Of a stretch of 64,000 bases of DNA, positions 32,865-43,587 are shown piece by piece (the stretch's first letter is position 1; each line of letters opens with the position of its first letter). A model generated the notes under the pieces. That model made no database searches. It worked only from the letters and a program-made list of their open reading frames with translations, and was not told the origin of the DNA. This DNA is from Coix lacryma-jobi var. lacryma-jobi (Eukaryota; Streptophyta; Magnoliopsida; Poales; Poaceae): assembly GCA_009763385.1 (NCBI GenBank), contig CM019831.1:83239845-83303844 (forward strand). Direction: 5' to 3'. Position numbers and translations under genes: made by a program.

Positions 32865-35800
32865 TTACCATTTCTCATAAAATTGTGGATGCACCTCTTT
32901 TAGATAGTCGTCCGTCTCCCAAGTAGCATCTCGATCATCTTGTTCATTCCATGTTACCTTGTATTGCTTGATTATTCTTCCGCGAGTTGCTCTTTCTTTT
33001 TCATCAAGCACTCGATGCGGATGTACAAAGTAGGTAAGGTCCAATTGTAACTCGATCTTTGTTGGTTGTACTTCTTCTTCAGGTACTCGAAGACATTTCT
33101 TCAGTTGCGACACATGGAATACAGGGAAAATAGCCTTCAAATGTTCTGGTAACTGTAGCTGGTAAGCTACTTCTCCTCTCCTTTTTATGATTCTATAAGG
33201 CCCTACAAACCATGGTGCTAACTTCCTTTTAACTCCAAAGTGCTTAACACCTTTCATGGGTGAGACCTTCAAATAGACATAGTCACCGACGTTGAACTCA
33301 AGCGGTCTTCTACGTTTATCGGCATAGCTTTTCTATCAAGACTGTGCAGCTGCAATATGCTGTTGAATGATTCTAACTTGTTCTTCTGCTTCTTTGACGA
33401 AATCAATTCCATAGTATCGACGCTCTCCTGGTTCAACCCAATTTATCGGTGTTCTGCATCTTCTACCATATAAGGCTTCAAACGGTGCCATCTGAATACT
33501 CTCTTGATAACTGTTGTTGTAAGCAAACTCTGCCAAATTCAACCATTTCTCCCAAGAACTTTTAGCTGAAATTACACAGGCTCTCAACATATCTTCCAAC
33601 ACTTGGTTCACTCCTTCAGTCTGTCCTGACGTTTGCGGGTGATAGGCCGAGCTTCGGACTAGTTCCGTGCCTAATTCTTTTTGTAGTTTTTCCCAAAATG
33701 GTGCAGTGAACTGTGGTCCTCGATCCAAAACTATGATCTTTGGTACACCATGGAGTCAAACAATCTGACTCAAGTAAATCTCTGCATAATCTGGTGCTTT
33801 ATAGTTGGTCTTGACTGGAAGAAAATGTGCGGTCTTGGTAAGACGATCCACAATTACCCAAATCGAGTTATTTCCCTTCTGGGTAGTGGGAAGACCGGTG
33901 ATAAAGTCCATGCTCACTTCTTCCCACTTCCACTCGGGTATAGCTAACGGTTGAAGCGTTTCGGCTGGTTTCAGGTGAATAGCCATCACTCGACAACATG
34001 TGTCACATCTAGCCACATAAGCAGCGATTTTCTTCTTCATCTTAGTCCACCAAAATCTTGGACGCAAATCTTGATACATTTTAGTGCTACCAGGATGAAT
34101 AGATAATTTGGACAAATGTGCTTCGCCCAAAATCCGATTTTTGAGTTCTCTATCCTTGGGTACTACTAGGCGCTGGTCAAACCATAGAACTCCATTGTCA
34201 TCAACTCGAAAGTGCTTGACTGGTCCAGTTGCAACTTTTAGTTTCTCCTTGATGTGATAAATTCCCTTATCGGTTTTCTACCTTTCTAAGATCTGATCAA
34301 CCAACATGCTGCGTAACTCAAGGTCTTGTAGTATTGCAGGATGTATTAAACTGAACTCATCCTCTGGTAGTAACTTCAAAGCATTACAGTGCGATTTCCG
34401 ACTCAAAGCATCGGCTACGACATTTGCTTTACCGGGATGATAGTGAATCTGTAGATTGTAATCCTTAATTAACTCAAGTCATCTTCTCTGCCTCATATTC
34501 AATTCTGGTTGAGTGAAAATATATTTGAGATTTTTATGATCTGTATACATATTACAAACGTTGCCAAGCAAATAATGTCTCTAGATCTTCAGAGCATGTA
34601 CAACTGCAGCTAATTCCAAATCATGTGTGGGATAATTCACTTCATGTTTCCGCAATTGGCGTGATGCATAAGCAATTACTCTGCCTTCTTGCGTAAGAAC
34701 ACAACCTAACCCAATTTTTGATGTGTCACAAAAGACATCAAAAGGCTTCTCGATGTCCGGTTGAGCTAAAACAGGAGCAGTGGTCAACAGCTTCCGCAAG
34801 GTACGGAAGGCGGTCTCACACTCCTTTGTCCACTCAATCTTTTGTTTCTTCTGCAATAAGCTGGTCATAGGTTTTGCAATCTTGGAGAAATCAGGAATGA
34901 AATGACGATAGTATCCTGCTAAACCCAAGAAACTTTGAACTTCACCAACCGAAGTTGGAGCCTTCCAATCCATTAGTTCCTGCACCTTACTGGGGTCAAC
35001 TGAGATTCCTTCTTCAGACAAGATGTGACCGAGGAAGTGTACTTTCTTCATCCAAAACTCGCACTTACTAAACTTAGCATAGAGCTGATGCTCCCTGAGC
35101 CTGGTCAAAACAATTCTCAAGTGCTCTGCATGGTCTTCTGGGTTTTCTGAATAGACTAAAATATCATCGATAAACACTACCACAAACCTATCCAATTCCG
35201 GCATCAACACCGAATTCATCAGACTCATGAAGTAAGATGGGGCGTTTGTCAATCCAAAGGACATGACAAGGTACTCATACAATCCATATCTGGTTGAGAA
35301 TGCGGTCTTGGGAATATCGTGTGGCCTAATTCTGATCTGATGATATCCCGACCTCAAATCGATCTTGGAAAACACTTGGGCTCTAGACAACTGGTCAAAC
35401 AGAATGTCTATTCGTGGTAACCGATATTTGTTCTTGACCGTCACGGCATTGAGCGGACGATAATCCAGACACATGCGCAGTGATTTATCCTTCTTCTTAA
35501 CAAATAAAGTTGGGAAACCCCATTCTGACACACTAGGCTGAATAAACCCCTTTTCTAAGAGTTCCTTGATTTGAGTCTTGAGTTCTGCTAGTTCATTGGG
35601 CGGCATACGATACGGTCTTCTAAAGATTGGTGCAGTCCCTGGTAACAACTCAATTACGAATTCCACGGCTCTCTTGGGCGATAGTCCTGGTAACTCATCC
35701 GAGAAGACATCTAGAAATTCTCGGACAACTGGGATTTTGGAAAGATCTTCTATAGCAAAAGTGCAAGATAGGTCAACAAAATCGACACCTCGAGGAAGAG

Positions 35801-36180
35801 ATTCGCGAAGTTTGTTAACTGTCCGGCCATCGGATAAGGTAAGAGTTCGATTAGCGGTGTCTAACACCGCACTCCACATAGTCATCCAACTCATACCTAA
35901 GACTATATCTAGGCTTAGTCCAGGTAGAACTACTAAATTAGCTCCAAACTTGTGCCCTCCAATCTCGATGGTTGCGTTACAAACCATCTGTCTAGATAAC
36001 ACGCTACTCCCAATGGAACTCTCACGAAACCCATAATCCATTTCAGACATTTCTTGGTTATGCTTTTGTGCAAATGCTTTGCTCATAAAAGAATGCGACG
36101 ACCCAGTATCAAACAATACAACTGCAGGATGATGATTAACGAGGCACATACCAGCGGTCACGGGCTCTCCTGCACGAGCT
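32865..36180 (-). pseudogene. Element E pol: protease, RT, RNase H, integrase, chromodomain (broken)
   Basis: Domains on the minus strand: protease FDTGSS (about 36115), RT with FIDD (about 35170-35180), RNase H, integrase zinc finger (CDTCCRVM, about 34000), core SMDFITGLP (about 33915), second Asp region reading VLDRGPQF (about 33725), QTEGVNQ (about 33615), and chromodomain ending at 32865 (ATWETDDYL). Long open pieces are 34581-36293, 33756-34130, 33336-33728 and 32865-33272. Stops lie after ALKI (about 34580), after MRQRR (about 34475), near 34280, after SQIV (about 33755) and after AAQS (about 33336). Where D can be compared, two of the stops replace Trp and one replaces Arg, each by a single C-to-T or G-to-A change. 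Not functional. Confidence 0.93.
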
Positions 36181-37233
36181 TCCTCGCCAGTCATGTTATG
36201 CAGGCGTGCGGGGTAGTTGGCCTGCTGCCTTTTTAGGTGTGGGCAATACCTTGCGAAATGCCCTCTCTTGGTTGCAATTGAAGCATGGCCCACGAACTAG
36301 AGGCTTGCTTCTGGTTGAGCTGCCTTGACCCCCTCGAACTTGGGTCGCTGCTATCTTGTACGGTCGTTGATTACGCTGAGCTTGCTGCTGACCTTTCTTC
36401 TGTGGTGGACTGAAACGAGCTCCAGACGTCGGTGGTCGGTACTGAAAACGCTGAGCTGGTGGTCCTCTCAGCTGGGAAGGTCCAGATTCCAATGTCCTCT
36501 TTCGAGCCTTGCCCGCTGCATGCTTGTTGTTGTGGTTCTCTTGAATTGGACAGTCACTAATGAAGTCATTGAAAACAGTGCGAGACGAAGTTCCCACTGA
36601 CTTGCCCATCTTGGTATTCAGCCCTCTCTTGAAGCTAGCTATCTTTTTGGCATTAGTGTCCACAAACTCTGGGCATAACGAGATATGGAATTGAACACGT
36701 GGTGGTACTCCGTAACTGATCGGGTTCCTTGCGTCAAGCTCATAAACTCTGCCACCTTCATCTGGGTCAAGCCTGGTGGAATATAATGTCCTCGAATTGC
36801 TAGAGAACATTCCCCAAGTGACTGGTACACGGGCAGGATAGGTGGTACGATGATGTCCCCACCAAATCTCGGCCGGTCCCTGCAGTTTATGTGCAGCATA
36901 CTCTGCCTTAAGTTCCTCCGTAAGCTTGAGCAACCGAAACTTTTGCTCCATGGTATGAAGCCATTCTTCCTCTTCCAGAGGTTCAGTAGCTTCCTTGAAT
37001 ATGGGTGGTTTCGTATCCAGGAAATCCTTGAAAGAGCTATACTGATTTGGCTCTGAGCGTTGATTGCCATGCGCCAAATTCTCCCGCAGTAGCGCTTCGA
37101 TATTGCGCTGGCTCCCCAGAAACTGAGCGAAGAGTTTCTCAGGAGTGGTCGGTGGAGGAGGTGGTGGATTGTGGTTGTCTCTAGTGTCATCATTACCACC
37201 ACTACCGCCAGCTCCACTGCGAGTCATCGTCAT
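36181..37233 (-). pseudogene. Element E gag with zinc knuckle (two compensating frame changes)
   Basis: The probable start is one of three Met codons at 37239-37227 (minus), before TRSGAGGSGG. A proline run (PPPPPP) is followed by the capsid-like part: PPIFKEATEPLEEEEWLHTMEQKF, here cited only as a landmark at about 37045-36975, then EYAAHKLQGPAEIWW. Between about 36830 and 36640 the gag-like reading (LTQGTRSVTEY) lies in a different frame, and the first frame is resumed at KKIASFKRGLN. The zinc knuckle CFNCNQ ... is split by another frame change near 36270, with RGHFARYC in the pol frame. This is the gag that element D lacks. Confidence 0.85.
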
Positions 37234-37581
37234 CTGCATATATCGATAGCAGTGATCATTAGGTGATGTTGCAATTATTGTAGAGAACAATAAACCATGC
37301 CAAACTGAATCTTATTCGGAAAACAAATTCGCCAAACAATTACAGAGGCATAATAAATTTTAATCCACATCGCAGCATCACATAATAAGATCGCCCATCA
37401 CAAATATTGAAAAGTCAACATAAAACATCCATAGATGCCCATACATATGGGACTTTTCAAAGGTCTTGCGCCATGCGCACATAGTCTCACAACACATCCT
37501 TACATCATCCCATGATAACAACAAAAGCTCAAGCACAACGGACGTGACAAAAGATCACCGGGCGCTAAACAACTATCTAGC
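37234..37581 (-). other. Spacer between first ORF and gag of element E
   Basis: About 350 bp without an ORF on the minus strand that resembles retroelement protein. Nothing further is seen. Confidence 0.5.
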
Positions 37582-38597
37582 CTACTCTCGATCGGCACCA
37601 TCAACATCATTGTCGCTCGAGACATCTGAAGAACCACTAGAAGAAGCACGAGGATCCGGGTCCTCCTGGGGAAAGATGGGGTTCCTCTCATTCTCATGGC
37701 GATGGATCTCCTCATGTAGGCAATCATTGTAGTCCTGGAGGTGATGGAGCTGTAACTCCAAGTCTCCCACCTGAAGCCTGAGAAGCCTGTTCTGCTCGGT
37801 CGCACGTATGCCCTCAAGACACACACCTTGGAGTGACTCCTCAGTCTCAGCCATGATCGTGGACAAGAAAGTCGTCATCCCCTGCTGGTCACTGAGCTGT
37901 TGTGCTACGTCCTGCTCCTCTGAAGAGCCTGATCTCTCTCCATAGTCATATGAGCTAGCTCTATGGTGAGACGGTCTATCTCTGTAGTATGCTCCTCTCG
38001 ACTCTGGTGGTGTGCAGCTATCTCCTCACTGAGAATATGGTCCAGGTGGTCGTAGCTACACGATAGACACCCATAGGTAGCCATGAGTGCAGCCATAGCA
38101 CTCCCAGCTGGTCCCGCACAGTGCTCTCGCTCCAAGGAACTGGCCCCCAGCACAGTGGCACCCGGTTGACGCCACACTGATTGGTAAGGGTCCGCCGTCG
38201 GAAAGATGCTAGCAGTGGCTTGCACAACCACCTCTGGGTGGTCCTCCATAATGTCCTGAAGAACAGTATAGGCAACCTTGTTAGCTCCATCCCACGGGGT
38301 CCTACCCTGTAGTGCGAACACCCGGCGACACCATACATGATCCTGAGCATCACGGCTGGGCACATCCACCTCAACCGTATACATGTATCGGTCCACTGAA
38401 AACTGAACCCGATGCCAGTCATACTGCGGTTCCTGGCCCTCCTGATATCCAACCAAGTGCAGCACCCTCCATAAAATGGTAGGCATGCCGAACTCGTCCA
38501 AAAAGTCCTCTGACCCTTCAGCGGTCCATGGCCCCAACATGTAATTGGGCCTCTTGCCTCCCGTTGACTTACGAGTTGTGCGCTTGGTACGGGCCAT
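37582..38597 (-). pseudogene. First ORF of element E: H3-tail-like N-terminus, unknown middle domain, coiled coil
   Basis: The minus-strand ATG at 38597 begins MARTKRTTRKSTGGK, which matches histone H3 residues at 13 of 15 positions including K4, R8, K9, S10, T11 and K14. The longer ORF starts at 38618, but the inner ATG is preferred because D starts at the same place. A middle domain of about 130 residues (WHRVQFSVDRYMY, WCRRVFALQGRTPW) is not recognised. After a frame change near 37890 the protein ends in a coiled coil (LHHLQDYNDCLHEEIHRHENE) homologous to D, and a Ser/Asp-rich acidic tail. The role is unknown. Confidence 0.8.
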
Positions 38598-39364
38598 CTG
38601 TAAGAAGTTTATCCACATAGATTTTAATTAGTTGGGAACAACTTTTATTAAAGAAATAGGACGGGTAACATAAGAAAGGAAGTAAGATTAATGCAAGATG
38701 GTATGATCATGATGCATGCACGTAACATACGTCCTCACTGCCTATCAATCTAGCGGCTAGACGGTGGCATACATCGTTCACTCATAGCGTTAACTAAGCG
38801 TACTATATGATCGCAAGTTAGCATACCTGCAGAAACACATTTCAGCCCTGCCCACAGTATGAATATTATGCCTTACTGGAATCAAATCTAATACAAACTT
38901 AGGTGCACACCCAGTATACACGTCAGTAGTATATGCACCCATCGAATTAATGTTCCCACAATTAAATACTTTCACATATACTCGTGTGTAACAAGTATAT
39001 ATTCCGGTACCAACTAACACTCCCCTAGATTGGCGGTTGTCCAATCATGCCCTCACAACTCACTTATTACCTTGGCGTAGAGGCAAATTGATCCATACAT
39101 TACTATTCTGAAGAATAGCACCCATACAATTTCACCCTTGCCGTATGGGCGACAGTAACAACAGAATTTAAACATGATGCATGACCCCCAAGTTAGTACT
39201 TAAATAATCACCTAAAATCCTATTAGGCATACGGACTTGATCACTAGCACACCTTAGTTTTATTTTCAGGGTTTTTCAAATCCTAATACAACTATAAGTT
39301 GGCAATTACAATTCTTTCTAGAAAATACTGGTTTTCAAATACACTTATGGAAAATATCGCTAAA
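38598..39364 (-). other. 5' leader of element E
   Basis: About 770 bp of untranslated sequence between the PBS and the first ORF, with no coding content recognised on either strand. Confidence 0.5.
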
Positions 39365-39368
39365 CCAT

Positions 39369-39380
39369 GCTCTGATGCCA
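39369..39380 (-). promoter_or_regulatory. Primer-binding site of element E (initiator-Met type)
   Basis: On the minus strand TGGCATCAGAGC lies two bases after the 5' LTR. It matches the initiator tRNA-Met complement at 11 of 12 positions, with a mismatch at a different base from D. Confidence 0.85.
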
Positions 39381-39382
39381 GC

Positions 39383-42300
39383 TGTGACAGAACCGACCAA
39401 TTTATACCAGATTAAGCACTGAAACCTCTGCTTTCGCAAAGATTATCATGTACTTAAGCTCGTACAAACCCGGTAGTCCGGAAATCTCGAAGGATTTCAA
39501 ATCATTTCAACATTAGCCAAGATCGTAATAGTTCAGCGAACATGCCCATAAGTTACATCGAGGTTGCACATAGTTCAAATACATCGGAGTACGAATCAAT
39601 ATTACAAACCATAATTTGGAAATAATAGCGGAAGCAACATAGTTTTAAAACGTAAGTTCACTTGTTCACAATACGGTGCCACATGCCTGATCAGTCCAAC
39701 AAAAGCAACAGGTGAGGATAAGAAGTGACCGTGCCCATGGTCTAATCATCTCCCGTAACTGGGTACAGGCAGTTCTCGCAGTAGCCATAGAAGCACTGGC
39801 CATCTGCAATAACAAGGAATAAACCCTGAGTACAAGAAGGTGCTCAGCTAGACTTACCCGTCATAAACCAGAAATAAGGTGACAACAAGGAGTATGCAAA
39901 GCTGTATCTGGAGTTGGCTAGACTTAGTTCTTTTGCATAAAAGCATTTCCATTAATCAGTCATCATTAGGGTACTGGCAGTCAATCTTATATAATCAACC
40001 TGATTAACTAGATTTGCACCTGATCTAGAGCAAACACTTGACTACTTATTCAAGCAAGAGTGACTATTTCATCAATAGCCTTTCATATTCAACATTATAA
40101 CCAACTTTAGTTCCATAAGTTCTACGGGTAGTGGTCTAAAGTCAATTACTCACTGTCCAGGAGCGATGGCGATTATAATCGATTCCTACCCAGCTGGGGA
40201 TAAAATGTCGCACACTCACCCGATCACACCTGCGCTCGGTAGCCGTCGGCTGCCACTCAGGAGATTCGAGAACACAGTTCGCGGGACGGCCATGGGCCCT
40301 TCTACACCGGGGGTTATCTCAGTACCAGGTCGCTCAAGCTATAGCTGCCACGGTCATGCCAGGTCGATCAGGCCCCGCCTGCCCTCGTACCATGCCAGGT
40401 TGCTCAGAATAGTTGCCCACGGTACTGCTGAGGCCCTGGGTGTTAGGCGTCAACATCTCCATCACCGGCTCGAATAACCTTACTCGGCTTCACGGGAGGT
40501 ACCCACACCTGCTTCGTTAAGTGATTGTGGCGTTCAATTTGACTGAAGGGACACTTCCCGAACGGGTCCTATGCGACATAGACGGGAGACTACTAGCTCA
40601 CAGAACCCATGTCCTGCTGCTCCTACATCCCGCCCGGTCTCAGATTAATTATCACATGGTTATCTCCATGGTAGCACCAGGCTAGTCATGATCAGTATCC
40701 ACCTATACGCAGGAGAGAGAAAATCACCCGACTTTTACCGATCTAAGCAGGGCTAAGCATAATCGAGCCTAGACCTAAACAGGGATATTAAGATATTAAT
40801 TGTGGTGGACAAGGATAAGTAATAATGCATCAACGGTATCACTCAATACCTATAGACCTAATGCATAATCAATATCAGGTTAATTGTAAACCGTTGCAAA
40901 CTGTAGGAGTTAAATGCTCCGGAGCTTGCCTTTCTCGATGTCAGACGGACGGTGGTCGCGGCACTCGGGCAGTTCCTCGGCGTCCGGTCTCCTCAGGCAC
41001 TGTCTCCTAACTCAGCTCTTCTTGCTGCAGTCGGTTCTGAGTCTCTTCTGCCGATTCTGTATGATGCAAAATATGCATAATTAGGATGAATGCACATAGA
41101 ATGCATATGGGATGCGACAGGTTTAACAGTAAATCAGGAGATAAGGACATGTCATCTACTGCATTCTCTTCAACAAGATAGTCAATATCATCCAGTTGAC
41201 TCCCAACTACCTTGCTTCTAAACAATTCATTTTTAACCTTCCTAAATTAGTTAAGATGACACTTTACTCACCATACTTTTACCCACTTAACTGCTTGCCA
41301 CATACTCCTACTTAAGCATGCCTATAACAACAACTTATTACAAACAGTCCTAGGAAAATCTACAAAAATTTCTCTAGGCCAACAACATGTAAACTAACCC
41401 ACTGTTAAATTTTCAAGCTGTTTGAACTTAAACACTGCCCTCTATGAAAAAGACAAATATTATGATGAAAAGGTGCTTTGAACTATACATCCTAGCACAA
41501 AGTGTCAAGCATCGGATTTCACATTTTTCCTCTAAACTTCTTAGCACAAGAGTAGTCTACAAAAATTATTAGGTTCATATTTCTCATATTTTAATTACTA
41601 CAAATTATACAAGAAAACAGCAATTAATAATTTGAATTGCTACTTCCAATAAATTCTACGGAGCATCTCCATATTCCATTTTTCCCAAAAACTACTCATC
41701 TACACAAACCTAACAAAATTGGAATCACATTTTTCTGAGCTACACAGAATTAGTTATGCATTTTCTAAGTTAACAGCAATTTCCTAAATTAATTTAAACC
41801 ACACATAAAAGTATCACAAAATGCGCATTTAACATTTTTCACAGGTAGCTTTATTCATTCTTAACACAACAAAATTTTTTCCACAGCATTTGGACTTAAA
41901 ATGAGCCTTGCAAGAATTTTTGAAGCCTTTAAACCATTTCTGCAAAAACTGATTTAAAAGAAAACCGACCTAAAACGCTACGGACACCCCACTACAAGCA
42001 CCAGCAGACACAGGACAAAACACTAAATAGACCCGGCTATCCCGAGCGCTAGCGTACCCAGATCGTTCCCTTCTCCCTTCCACACACTGCCAGCGGGCCC
42101 CGCGAGTCAGGCGACCCCACGTCACCCGGTCAACGGGCCCACGCGTCGGAGGCAGAGCACACCCGCCGGAGTTGACCGGCGCTAGCTCGCCGGCGGCAAG
42201 GATTCCGGCGCAACCATCTACCTGGCTAGCTTCGTCTTCGCGAGGCGGACATGGTCGGCTAGGTCTCCCGGCCAGAGGTTCACCGGAGCAAGCTCGACGG

Positions 42301-43582
42301 CGACAATGGCGGGCGGCGGCGTGGCAACTCGGCGGCGAGGCTTCACCTGGCTATTCCGAGGCTCGGCGATGCTAGCACTGACTCAAGTAGACCCTAATCA
42401 ACCTACCAGGCCATCTATCGAGCCTTGCCGACCTCGGCATTGCCTGGCGCCACGCACGGCGGCGGTCCGTGGCGGACATAGCCGTGGCACGGCTCGGTTC
42501 CGGTCGAAAGACAGCGAGAGAAAGGTCTCCATCTAACCCTAAGCAACTACGGAGGTAGAGGAGGTGAGAACAGGGCTCTTTTGGAGGTGGTTTGGCCCGA
42601 GACGACCGGACCACGTGAAGGTCATCGCGGCGGCCATGGCGAGAAGCCGAGGCTGGCATTCGGCGTTCCGCCGGCTAGAGAGGAAAAGAGAGGAAACCAA
42701 CCCTGGCTGGTGAGAGAGGAGGTTAGGGCGGAGAGGTTGGCGGAAGGAATCGAGGGGCGGTGCATTGAGCGGTGAGCAATCGCTCACCGGAGTTCGGCGG
42801 GCGGCAGTGGCGCTATGAACTGGAGGAGATGGTGTGGAGGGAGGCGAGCGCGTGAGTGAGTGAGCTCCTGGCTGCGAGCGCGAGTGGGAGAGGAGGCAAA
42901 GCCGATGCATTGCGCGGATGCAATGCACCTGGCCACTTCCCGTCGGGTCGGCCCGACCGGGCGCGGCGGCGGCCACGCGGCAACGGCGCAGATAGGGGAC
43001 AGAGTGAGGTGTCGGTTCGGCAGAAACCACGGGCGGCGGCGCACGGCGGTTTAGGCGGTGTCGCACGGCTGTCGCAGTTTTCGCCAGTGTACGGCGCGCG
43101 GGCGAGCAGCGGGCGCGCGGTGGAGAAGAAGGAGGGGCTGACAGGTGGGGTCCGCGAGGTTTAAGCAAAAGAGGTTTTGTTCAAAACTTTGCTGCTTCGA
43201 AACTCCCAAACTAAGCCAAATTAGAAAAAGGTCCTAAAAGCAAAGTTGTTTAGAATTTTGCAAGGAACAAATCATCTTTAAGGCTCAAGTCCAAATTCTG
43301 CTTAGGAAAAGAATTTTACTCCTAACCTATTTTTCTAATTCAAGAAACAACATTTAAAAGACCTTTTCTGAAAAAGTGTTTTTAAGCAAAGTTGTTCCTT
43401 TCAACAAGATCTACAACTTTGGTTTAAGGCACTTGGTCAGAAATAGGAAACAAAACATAGCTATACTAGGAGCTAAACAAAGACTTAAACAACACACACA
43501 AATGCACATGAAAGGATGACATGCCATGCTTATGCTATGTCAAGTTATGCATTTAGGGTTCCTTAACACCTAGGGTGTTACA
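39383..43582 (-). repeat. Element E 5' LTR (4200 bp), uninterrupted
   Basis: On the minus strand it starts TGTAACACCCTAGGTG at 43582 and ends GGTTCTGTCACA at 39383. It contains the unoccupied form of D's insertion site near 41660-41677. It has about 235 bp (42156-42390) that the other LTR lacks. The GC-rich block 42000-43170 gives overlapping ORFs on both strands that are not genes. Confidence 0.95.
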
Positions 43583-43587
43583 ACTTT
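43583..43587. repeat. Target-site duplication of element E, right copy (ACTTT)
   Basis: It is identical to 16081-16085 and adjoins the LTR end TGTTACA at 43582. Confidence 0.9.

Larger units (their letters stand above)
16086..43582 (-). mobile_element. Element E: Tekay-type Ty3 chromovirus with D nested in its left LTR
   Basis: The element is read on the minus strand: 5' LTR 39383-43582, PBS 39369-39380, first ORF 37582-38597, gag 36181-37233, PR-RT-RH-IN-chromodomain 32865-36180, PPT around 32821-32838, 3' LTR 31131-32820 plus 16086-18384. It is flanked by ACTTT on both sides. All coding parts are damaged by frameshifts and stops. It inserted into the antisense ORF of element B and later received D. 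Confidence 0.95.
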
